A stretch of DNA of 64,000 nt. Origin: Lewinellaceae bacterium (GTDB taxonomy: Bacteria; Bacteroidota; Bacteroidia; Chitinophagales; Saprospiraceae). The DNA lies in contig JACJXZ010000015.1 in the NCBI GenBank assembly GCA_020636375.1, positions 248,001-312,000 of the forward strand, given 5' to 3'. This document shows, piece by piece, positions 48,980 to 55,244 of this stretch; the stretch's first letter is position 1; the number at the start of each line of letters is the position of its first letter. The notes under the pieces were generated by a model. That model was not told the DNA's origin. It saw nothing but the letters and a program-made list of their open reading frames with translations, and did no database searches. The position numbers and the translations under genes were made by a program.

Positions 48980-49070
48980 GTAGTGGGTTAAATCCGTTGA
49001 TCTATCCAGCGGACCTGGAGGTCCGCTCTCCATTTGCCACCGAAATTTCAACGGATTTACCCCACTACCT
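48980..49070. mobile_element. Foldback (MITE-like) element, nested hairpins, probable 9-bp target duplication
   Basis: Left arm 48980-49000 (GTAGTGGGTTAAATCCGTTG...) and right arm 49048-49068 are reverse complements with one mismatch. Between them is a perfect inner palindrome at 49008-49027 (AGCGGACCTGGAGGTCCGCT). The element is flanked by AGTAGTGAT (48971-48979) and AGTGGTGAT (49071-49079), eight of nine bases alike. No coding capacity, so it would need a transposase from elsewhere. Confidence 0.65.
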
Positions 49071-49140
49071 AGTGGTGATTGGTTGATTCAACAACAACCA
49101 GGAGCCAAAAACTGTCGCCGGGCCAATGAAGCAGCGCGCC

Positions 49141-49187
49141 GGGCAGTTTCAAAATCGCCGGCTCCCGATGAGTTTTTGAAACTGCCC
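49141..49187 (+). promoter_or_regulatory. Perfect 14-bp hairpin in the DinB leader
   Basis: GGGCAGTTTCAAAA (49141-49154) pairs with TTTTGAAACTGCCC (49174-49187), leaving a 19-nt loop rich in GC. It ends 17 bp before the start codon. An upstream AAAAACTGTC (about 49109) could compete for the same strand, giving an alternative fold. The layout resembles the ahcY leader. Confidence 0.5.
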
Positions 49188-49204
49188 GCAAAAAACTTCA
49201 CCCG

Positions 49205-49690
49205 ATGAAAAAAGAGATTAAGCACTACCTCGCCCAATGGCAGGCTATTTACGACGGCAAGCCCTGGTACGGGCCCAGCCTGTTAACCGTATTGCAGGGC
49301 CTGGATGCCGAAGCCGCTTACTGGAAGCCCCGGCCCGGCGCGCATTCCATTATCGAGCTGCTGCACCACGTCCTCTGCTGGCGGCGGCACCTGGTGCAGC
49401 GCCTGTCCGGCAACCTGGGTTTCTCCGTTGAGCTGAACAGCCCGGAAGACTGGACGGCCCATGAAGCAGTTTCTGAAAAACAGTGGGAAGAAATGGTAAA
49501 GGAACTGGAAGGCAACCAGCAGGAGATCGCCCGTTTGCTCAACGGGAAGCAGGATGCTTTTCTGGAAGAGGACTCCGGCAAGGGCGGCATCACTTTCCGG
49601 GAGCGGCTGGAAGGGACCATTCAGCACGACTTGTATCACCTGGGGCAGATGGCAATGTTGAAGGCTTTGCGACGGAAGACGGGGTTGTGA
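49205..49690 (+). CDS. DinB-superfamily protein
   Basis: 161 residues, a four-helix bundle. The three metal-binding His of DinB/YfiT proteins are visible: one in GAHSIIELLHHVLCWRRHL (helix 2) and two in GTIQHDLYHLGQMAML (HxxxH, helix 4). The N-terminal WYGPSLLTVLQGLDAEAAYW is typical of the group. Members are metal-dependent enzymes, often thiol-S-transferase-like; the name refers to DNA-damage induction in Bacillus, not to polymerase IV. Substrate unknown. A structured leader precedes it and a hairpin split by a small element follows. Confidence 0.88.
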   Translation: MKKEIKHYLAQWQAIYDGKPWYGPSLLTVLQGLDAEAAYWKPRPGAHSIIELLHHVLCWRRHLVQRLSGNLGFSVELNSPEDWTAHEAVSEKQWEEMVKELEGNQQEIARLLNGKQDAFLEEDSGKGGITFRERLEGTIQHDLYHLGQMAMLKALRRKTGL

Positions 49691-49753
49691 AAAAAGGCGC
49701 GGCATTCTTATCAAAATGCCGGAATAGTTACTTGCGGGCCAGACAGAGCGCAC

Positions 49754-49916
49754 ATCCCTGTTTATTGGCCATCAGGCTCTGCGGCCGGCGGCCAATAAAC
49801 AGGGGCTACCCGTCTAAGGCTGGACACTTCATGCCTCCTGAACGCGCTCGGCCTCGACTCCGCTCGGCTTTCCCCTTTCTGCTGTCCAACCTTAAACGGG
49901 TAGCCTAAACAGGGAT
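49754..49916. other. 17-bp hairpin interrupted by the 49804-49905 element
   Basis: ATCCCTGTTTATTGGCC (49754-49770) is the reverse complement of GGCCAATAAACAGG (49790-49803) plus GAT (49914-49916). The match only completes when the foldback element and one 8-bp duplication are left out. The original hairpin lay between the convergent DinB and membrane-protein genes and may have been a terminator, although no T-run is seen. Confidence 0.75.
49804..49905. mobile_element. 102-bp foldback (MITE-like) element with 8-bp target duplication
   Basis: Terminal arms of 23 bp, GGCTACCCGTCTAAGGCTGG.. (49804-49826) and its near-complement (49883-49905), agree at about 20 positions. Exact 8-bp direct repeats TAAACAGG lie on both sides (49796-49803 and 49906-49913). 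The 56-bp centre has no coding capacity. An 8-bp duplication fits several IS families; none can be named from this. Confidence 0.8.
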
Positions 49917-49924
49917 CAACTCAC

Positions 49925-50260
49925 TCAATCCCAGAGCTCTGCGATGATCTGCGCCAGCTCTTCGTTCGCCGGGCTGATATCGAAGTCCATAGCCAGGATA
50001 GGTTTAATGGCGAAGTAGTAGAAGGCGGCGAGCGCCAGCCCTGTGAGCATGCCCGCTGTTGCGGCCAGGCCCGTAAGCTGCAGTACAGGAAGCGCCCCCA
50101 CCAGGAGGGCAGCGCCGGCGAAGGCGGCGGCGGCTGTTCTCTGCCCGTTGCGGGAAGAAGAGTGCCGTGCCGTGCCGGTTGGCTGCTCCCGGGTGTAGGC
50201 CATTTGGGTGTCGGGGAGGTTGTACATAACCTCAGTCGGGGATTTCACTGTTGTTTTCAT
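49925..50260 (-). CDS. Small membrane protein, unknown function
   Basis: 111 residues. A polar N-terminal segment of about 40 residues (TEVMYNLPDTQMAYTREQP) is followed by two membrane helices (AAAAFAGAALLVGALPVLQL and AATAGMLTGLALAAFYYFAI) and a short acidic C-terminus (ANEELAQIIAELWD). No family recognised. It lies downstream of another small membrane protein on the same strand, with an 87-bp gap. Confidence 0.6.
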   Translation of the reverse strand: MKTTVKSPTEVMYNLPDTQMAYTREQPTGTARHSSSRNGQRTAAAAFAGAALLVGALPVLQLTGLAATAGMLTGLALAAFYYFAIKPILAMDFDISPANEELAQIIAELWD

Positions 50261-50347
50261 TTGGATTTGGTTTTCAATACTTTCAATCGGGTTTCACGGG
50301 ATTATCCTTTTCTACAAATGTACGGGGTAAAGGCCCGCGGCGCAATT

Positions 50348-50539
50348 TCAACTGAGCCGGCGGTAGCCCTGGTTTAGCCATTGGCGGTTTGGGGTTGTTT
50401 CGGAAACGGTAAGGCTGATCAACAACAGGAAAACCACAGTCAGGAAGGCGGCCACAATACTGATCAACTGGGCGGCGGCCAGGGTGGTGACAACTAAAGT
50501 GGCGGCCAGGGACAACAGTGTTACTGAGATGTTTTTCAT
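50348..50539 (-). CDS. Very small membrane protein
   Basis: 63 residues, nearly all hydrophobic: MKNISVTLLSLAATLVVTTL and SIVAAFLTVVFLLLISLTVS form two helices, then a polar tail (TPNRQWLNQGYRRLS). A start with MKN and a plausible position between two same-strand genes support it; there is no homology signal. Preceded by a phased foldback at 50564-50617. Confidence 0.5.
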   Translation of the reverse strand: MKNISVTLLSLAATLVVTTLAAAQLISIVAAFLTVVFLLLISLTVSETTPNRQWLNQGYRRLS

Positions 50540-50563
50540 GATCGTTAGGGTTTTAAGTTTTTT

Positions 50564-50617
50564 GTTTCACGGTTTCATTGCCTCACTGGAAACAGGGAAA
50601 CAATGAAACCATGAAAC
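50564..50617. repeat. Phased foldback GTTTCACGGTTTCATTG
   Basis: Arms at 50564-50580 and 50601-50617 are reverse complements except for one base. Words are spaced by 9-11 bp (GTTTCAC, GGTTTCATTG / CAATGAAACC, ATGAAAC). It lies between the stop of the MddA gene and the next minus-strand gene. Confidence 0.7.
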
Positions 50618-50634
50618 CGTTGTTGCAATGCCAA

Positions 50635-51429
50635 TCAGTCATTTTCCGCCCGAACGGCTTCGATCGCAGGTATATCCTGCGTCGTCGGTTGGGTACGGCC
50701 GGTTTTCAGGAACGGGATCAGTTTCGGAGTATTCGAGCGGTACTGTAGGTACTTATTGCCGAATTCGCGGATCAGGTCCCTCTCTTCGTAGGTAATGGCG
50801 ATCAGGATAAAGGTAGTCAGCCCGGCGGCCATGATCAGGTGCGTGATAGTCATGTAAGGGGTGAACCACATGCCCAGCAACATGCCGAAATACAGGGGGT
50901 GGCGCGTGTACTTGTAGTAGGCGACAACCCGGAACTTCAGGGGCTTGTAGGGCCTATCCGTCACGTAGGAATACGCCTGCCGCAGGCCGAACAGGTCGAA
51001 GTGGTTGATCACGAAGCTGCTGCTATACATGATGATCCAGCCGATGAAGAACAGAGTGTAGTGGATGTAGTAGGCGGCGCTGCCCGTGGTTGCCTGCCAG
51101 ATGGTGCCGCCCAGCGGTTCCCACTGCCAGAGGACGAGGGAGAAGGTAAGGCCGGAAGCGAGTACGAACACGGAACGTTCCAGCAGCGGGTGGACCGTCT
51201 TCGTCAACCAGGCTTTAAACGGCTTGCGCGCCATGATGAGGTGCTGCAGGGCGAAGAGGGCGACCAGGCCCAGGTTCTTGATCAGGGCGGGCACGGTGGC
51301 CATGGCGGCCTCCCCGTCGATGCCGATGCCGGGGATGAGGTTGCCCAAGAAGGCAGTCCAGGCGAACAGGGCGCCGACGCCGATGGCATAAGCAGTGATG
51401 GCAAATAAGGATGCTCCAAGCTTTTTCAT
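50635..51429 (-). CDS. mddA: Methanethiol S-methyltransferase (MddA/NnrU-like membrane methyltransferase)
   Basis: 264 residues with about five membrane helices. Characteristic segments: FALQHLIMARKPFKAWLTK, ERSVFVLASGLTFSLVLWQW, FIGWIIMYSSSFVINHFDLF, GLRQAYSYV, then YYKYTRHPLYFGMLLGMW with the R-H-P-x-Y-x-G motif of isoprenylcysteine-type methyltransferases, and ITYEERDLIREFGNKYLQYR, which binds the S-adenosylmethionine adenosyl part. By family, MddA converts methanethiol to dimethylsulfide. The closest families all share this fold, so the exact substrate is an inference. The C-terminal 25 residues are polar and variable. Confidence 0.8.
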   Translation of the reverse strand: MKKLGASLFAITAYAIGVGALFAWTAFLGNLIPGIGIDGEAAMATVPALIKNLGLVALFALQHLIMARKPFKAWLTKTVHPLLERSVFVLASGLTFSLVLWQWEPLGGTIWQATTGSAAYYIHYTLFFIGWIIMYSSSFVINHFDLFGLRQAYSYVTDRPYKPLKFRVVAYYKYTRHPLYFGMLLGMWFTPYMTITHLIMAAGLTTFILIAITYEERDLIREFGNKYLQYRSNTPKLIPFLKTGRTQPTTQDIPAIEAVRAEND

Positions 51430-51739
51430 GATAAAGGGTTGGTTTAGGATTTAAAGAATTGTTTTCATTTGGCGTTTTGAGGTTGATGCTACAAGTTTAC
51501 GGGAAGCTTCAGCGGAAAGAAAGGGGAATTGATTGAGGGGAGGGGCTTAATGCTTGGATGGCAGCAGGACATTATTGGCACCCGGAAATGGGAGAGGAAA
51601 GATAATGCGTTCGCCGCCCTCAGGAAGTGGGAGGTTACGCTCATCTGAAGAGGGAATCTGATCAAAAAAATGGGGTAATAGAAGGAGAGGAATACAACGG
51701 GCCATAATTCTGAGCGTGTTCAGGAATGTGTGTCCACCC
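51430..51739. other. Gap without a recognisable gene
   Basis: About 310 bp before the 51.74 kb repeat. It must hold the MddA promoter at its left end. The rest has an open minus-strand stretch (SSDERNLPLPEGGERI) that looks like a widely scattered intergenic sequence rather than a protein. Confidence 0.5.
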
Positions 51740-51843
51740 ACAAGGTTTAAACCGCTGAGGCCGCTGAGGAACGCAGCGTATTCGCTGTCAAACGAATACG
51801 CTGAGGTCTCTCTGTGCAACTCTGCGTTCCCTGCGGTTAGAAA
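51740..51843. repeat. Phased foldback CCGCTGAGG / CTCTGCGTTCC
   Basis: Left half: ACCGCTGAGGCCGCTGAGGA then ACGCAG. Right half: CTCTGTGCAACTCTGCGTTC then CCTGCGG, broadly complementary to the left. At the centre a perfect 9-bp hairpin GCGTATTCG/CGAATACGC (51776-51784, 51793-51801). Period 9-11 bp. Confidence 0.75.
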
Positions 51844-51910
51844 TAAAAACACAGCGTTTTGAACAGTTTCTCAATGCAAGGCATACATTCCCCTGCATTC
51901 CCCCCCATTT

Positions 51911-52333
51911 CTACTCCCGGCCGTACTTCTCCCGCATCATCTCCACCGAATCCCGGATCATCTGTTTCAGCACTTCTATATCCACATCCTCCAGCTTATT
52001 GATGTACAGGCAGGATTTTCCGGTTTTGTGCTTGCCCAGTTTTTGCAACAACTCGTCGTAATGCCGGAAGCCGGACATGATGTAGAGCGTCAGGCTCTGC
52101 TTGCGCGGAGAGAAGCCGGTGAGCATCCAGTCGCCCTCGCGGCCGCTCTCGTATTTGTAGTGGTAGGTGCCGAAGCCGACGATGCTGGGACCCCACATCC
52201 GGGGGGGCTCGCCGGTAACTTCTTTCATGACCTCCAGCATGGCGAGGCTGTCTTCGCGCCGTTTGTCGTGTTCTACGCTGTTGAGGAATTTTTCTACGTC
52301 GCCGTCGTGGGGTTTGGTTTTGAGATCGCTCAT
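51911..52333 (-). CDS. DUF1801-type protein
   Basis: 140 residues from the ATG at 52333 (MSDLKTKPHDGDVEKFLNSV); codons further up lie in a repeat-like, Lys/Asn-rich stretch and are unlikely to be used. The DUF1801 core is seen in KRREDSLAMLEVMKEVTGEP, PRMWGPSIVGFGTYHYKYES, GDWMLTGFSPRKQSLTLYIM and KHKTGKSCLYINKLEDVDIE. The fold resembles frataxin/YdhG-like alpha-beta proteins; function is not established. Complete and typical in length. Confidence 0.8.
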   Translation of the reverse strand: MSDLKTKPHDGDVEKFLNSVEHDKRREDSLAMLEVMKEVTGEPPRMWGPSIVGFGTYHYKYESGREGDWMLTGFSPRKQSLTLYIMSGFRHYDELLQKLGKHKTGKSCLYINKLEDVDIEVLKQMIRDSVEMMREKYGRE

Positions 52334-52360
52334 ATTGGGTGATTTTTTATTTGAATTTTT

Positions 52361-52402
52361 TTTGCCACAAAGACACGAAGGCACAAAGAATCACGAAGGC
52401 CC
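52361..52402. repeat. Phased CACAAAGACACGAAGG words
   Basis: TTGCCACAAAGACACGAAGG then CACAAAGAATCACGAAGG, 9-11 bp period. It is a half-unit relative of the GCCACGAAGACAC words inside the inserted element at 54838-55002, here without the second arm. It lies just 5' of the DUF1801 gene. Confidence 0.7.
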
Positions 52403-52446
52403 TGGATGTTGCCAGAAATCTGTATCCTTTTCCAGTATTCCGTGCT

Positions 52447-53541
52447 TTACTTCAGTTGAAGGTCCTTAGCACTTAAAAATAAGGCAATTTTCTGAAACTC
52501 TTCCGTTACCTTGTCCATCGTTTTGTCCGGAAACTTTTCAAAAGCATCCAGTTCTACCTGCATTTTACTGCCGGAGAACTTCGGTTTCCACACCGCCCGG
52601 GCCAGGCCGTTGACCAGTATTACGCCGAAGGCGTTGCCGCCGGTGGCGCCCAGCTTGCCGTATATCCGTTCCAGGGTATCTCTGCTGGACAGGCGATCCC
52701 GGCCGTCGGGAGCGTAGCCCATGGTGTAGCTGTCCCACTGCGGGAGGAGGTCGACGGTGTCGGTTTTGGGGGGCTTGAACGATTCGTAGGCCTGTATCTG
52801 AGAGGCCGGCAACAGATGGCCCTCCCCCACGTCCACCACGTCTACCGCATCTGTCGCCTTCACGGCCGCAGTCTTAGTAATCCCCACCCACCACTGAAAG
52901 TCCTGAATGCGGGCCGGGCCGAAGGCATGGAGGTAGCGTTCGGCCAGCCAGGCCTGTGCCTTTGCGGTTTCCTCCGGCGGGAAAGGCTCTCCCAGCCAGG
53001 CTTCCGTACTTACATAGGAGATGATGTTGGAGCGGAGGCTGTCGGCCCCGATCCGCAGCAGGTAGCCTTCGAAGGCCATGCGGTTGAGGACGAACTTCAG
53101 CTTGTCGTCCGGCATCCGGGCCTGCTTTTTCAGTTCCGAAGCAGCCATCGGCGCTTGGGCTACCCGCAGGATCTCTTCTTTCCACTCGTCAAAAAACTCC
53201 GGCGGAATTTTTCTCCCGCTCTGGGAATACCGCCGCGCCCAGTTGGGGTCGCCCGGAGGCGGGATGGAGGCCGCCATGGTCCGGTGGGCGGTTTCCCGGG
53301 GCAGCAGGTAAACCGATTCGCGCATGGCGGGCACGCGCAGGCCGAGCTTTTGCGCATCGATCCGGCGGAAATCTTCTTCGGTGAAATGCTTCACCCGCGC
53401 AAAGAGAGACAAGGGGCCGGAGGGATGGGTGCTGTATACGCCGGTGGTGGCTTTAAGCACTTCTGCCGCGCTTTCTCCCCGCCGGCCGAGGCATTGGCGG
53501 TGGCGGCTCCAGTGACGGATGTGGTGAATGGTGTCGGGCAT
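52447..53541 (-). CDS. HTH_42 (AlkZ/YcaQ-like) winged-helix protein
   Basis: 364 residues. Starts MPDTIHHIRHWSRHRQCLGR. Winged-helix segments of the HTH_42 superfamily are seen: VYSTHPSGPLSLFARVKHF, LGLRVPAMRESVYLLPRETA, FFDEWKEEILRVAQAPMAAS, KLKFVLNRMAFEGYLLRIGA, AQAWLAERYLHAFGPARIQD with FQWWVGI, LLPQWDSYTMGYAPDGRDRL and the C-terminal FGVILVNGLARAVWK. Characterised members (AlkZ, AlkX/YcaQ) are DNA glycosylases acting on crosslinks or bulky adducts through a QxQ motif, which I cannot place here, so catalysis is not assured. Complete, normal length. Confidence 0.78.
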   Translation of the reverse strand: MPDTIHHIRHWSRHRQCLGRRGESAAEVLKATTGVYSTHPSGPLSLFARVKHFTEEDFRRIDAQKLGLRVPAMRESVYLLPRETAHRTMAASIPPPGDPNWARRYSQSGRKIPPEFFDEWKEEILRVAQAPMAASELKKQARMPDDKLKFVLNRMAFEGYLLRIGADSLRSNIISYVSTEAWLGEPFPPEETAKAQAWLAERYLHAFGPARIQDFQWWVGITKTAAVKATDAVDVVDVGEGHLLPASQIQAYESFKPPKTDTVDLLPQWDSYTMGYAPDGRDRLSSRDTLERIYGKLGATGGNAFGVILVNGLARAVWKPKFSGSKMQVELDAFEKFPDKTMDKVTEEFQKIALFLSAKDLQLK

Positions 53542-53831
53542 GAGGATGGATGTTTTCCTTTAAATATGGGAGGTTAGGCGGAAATTCCCAAGCGTTATGG
53601 TCATTTATTCATCCATTCCTTGAACTCTTTTGCCCGGCCGATGCAGACTGATCCGTCCTGAAATAGGTTGACAGGTATCGAATTTTGCCGCCCGCTTCAT
53701 GTCTGAGCGCAATGGTAAATTGCGCACCTTCCGGGCATTATTCCCGGCCGGATGTGACACAGCTGACGGTCCGGCGCGAACGGCAGGGTGTGGTGAAATG
53801 GGAAAAGTAGGGGAGAACGCTTACTAAGTAG
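53542..53831. other. Gap with fragments only
   Basis: About 290 bp. On the minus strand short stretches such as FTIALRHEAGGKIRYL (near 53.70 kb) look protein-like but are not joined to a start. No promoter or repeat stood out. Confidence 0.35.
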
Positions 53832-54371
53832 TTGGACTATCAGGTTGAATATTCGCCGGACTTTACACCTGCCTCCAGCCTTCAGTACGTCTTTTACCCG
53901 CATGTGGGTTTTAGCTATGGCCAAAACTTTGAGCGAACCCTGCCCGATGAGGGCCCGGTAAGCTTTTCCACCCAGCACCCCCTTTGGAGTAATGTGGATG
54001 TCTTTACGGTTGGGGCAGCCTTTGACGTTACGTACGGCAACTTCCGAAAACGCATCGTCAACCAGCTCACTCGTTCCCGCATCAATGACCTGGTGAACGC
54101 TACCGGTGAACATTTGAATGCAGCCCCGGCTATACGCCTTTTTCCCAACCCGGCAAAAACGCATTTTACCATTATAGCGGAAGGCGCCACCCCCGGTTCT
54201 CTGCTCAGCTATACCATCTACGATATTGCCGGCGCAATATTACAGGAGAGCAACCGGTCGGAATGGAACCGGCCGGTGGACATCAGCGCTTTGCCCTCCG
54301 GAGCCTATATCATCCGGGTGAGCGCGCCAGGGTGGGGAAGGCCGGTCATCCGAAAAATGATCAAAGGTTGA
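53832..54371 (+). pseudogene. C-terminal fragment of a T9SS-secreted protein
   Basis: About 179 codons from a TTG directly after in-frame stop codons; there is no signal peptide. The first half (VEYSPDFTPASSLQYVFYPH, VFTVGAAFDVTYGNFRKRI) is beta-rich and unassigned. The second half is a T9SS type A sorting tail (IRLFPNPAKTHFTIIAEGAT ... GAYIIRVSAPGWGRPVIRKM). It meets the minus-strand fragment at 54.38 kb tail to tail. It could be the inverted C-terminal half of that same gene, or the tail of another. Confidence 0.65.
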
Positions 54372-54384
54372 AATATAGGGTAGG

Positions 54385-55077
54385 GGTTGTCGGTGGAGCC
54401 GTCTTCCCACAGTAGGGCCAGGTAAAAGCCGTTCCGGTAGGTGGTGGTGGCGATCAGCACCTCATCCCCATTGGCACTCAGCTCGTAGCCAGTAGTGCTG
54501 GACAGGTTGAGGATGCGGTAGGCCCACAGCAGCTCGCCGTCGGCGCTGACCTTGCAGGCCACGCTATGGTCCAATCCCAAGCCGATGGCCGTCTCGGGAA
54601 GTACGGCCACGAAGCCGCCATCCGCCGTGCCGATGATATCGCCGTAGGGGTAAAAACTGGTGTCCGGATCATCATCCTTGAAGGCCTTGCTCCATACTTC
54701 TGAACCGTCAGCATCCAGCTTGCTGACGATAAGGCCGTCAAAATCGGTGGACAGGGCGGCCATGGACACCCCATCGCTGCCGGCGGTCAGGCCCGCCCAC
54801 AGAAAGGGATAATCTCCCCGGTATTGTTTGAAAAAGGGTAACTATTTAGCAGCCCTCCGCTTTTTAGCCACGAAGACACAAAAATTTATCCGGCTGAACA
54901 GACGGACTCTAAGATTGCACAAGCCGATAGCTATCGGCTTGGTGCGATCTTGCTGTCTTGGTGTCTTCGTGGCAAAGGCATCAAGCCCACCTAAATAGTT
55001 ACGAAAAAGGTAGGTTGGGCGGCGACGAGATGGGCTATGGCCAGGCCAAGTAGCAGTGTGGTGCAGTGTTTTTTCAT
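54385..55077 (-). pseudogene. N-terminal part of a secreted protein, split by an inserted element and lacking its 3' end
   Basis: The ATG at 55077 opens a clean signal peptide (MKKHCTTLLLGLAIAHLVAA-Q), and the frame is broken two codons later by the 165-bp element at 54838-55002. Leaving out the element and one 8-bp duplicate gives AQPTFFKQYRGDYPFLWAGL and continues without a break to DGSTDNPYP near 54.39 kb. The mature part has propeller-like repeats (SKLDADGSEVW, GTADGGFVAVLPE, CKVSADGELLWAYRI) as in other secreted Bacteroidota proteins. The 3' end is missing; a plus-strand T9SS tail begins immediately. Confidence 0.8.
54838..55002. mobile_element. 165-bp MITE-like element with 12-bp inverted ends and 8-bp target duplication
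   Basis: Ends GTAACTATTTAG (54838-54849) and CTAAATAGTTAC (54991-55002) are exact inverted repeats. Exact 8-bp direct repeats GAAAAAGG flank it (54830-54837 and 55003-55010). Inside are a second inverted pair GCCACGAAGACAC (54867-54879) / GTGTCTTCGTGGC (54961-54973) and a central palindrome AGCCGATAGCTATCGGCT (54922-54939). The right arm is a run of CAAGA-type words at 10-12 bp spacing. It has no coding capacity. Its removal restores the host gene's frame. Confidence 0.92.
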
Positions 55078-55244
55078 CAGAGCGCGGGTTTAGTGTTCAT
55101 CTGATGTCAAAACGCTGCGGGAGCGGCTGGGGTGTGGAAGCGACCTTTTTAACAAACGTTCCGTAGGCCGGGGCCTATTCTGCAGAACGCTCCCGGCGGG
55201 TAAAGGTGGCTTCAAAAGGCAGGCCCGTTGTTTTCGGCAGCTTC

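Noticed and set aside
49141..49187. DinB leader hairpin as a transposable element
   Set aside because: No flanking duplication is visible and the stem is adjacent to the start codon, so it is listed as a possible regulatory structure.
51547..51852. Minus-strand frame reading SSDERNLPLPEGGERI
   Set aside because: The translation resembles scattered intergenic repeat sequence, has no usable start and overlaps a phased repeat.
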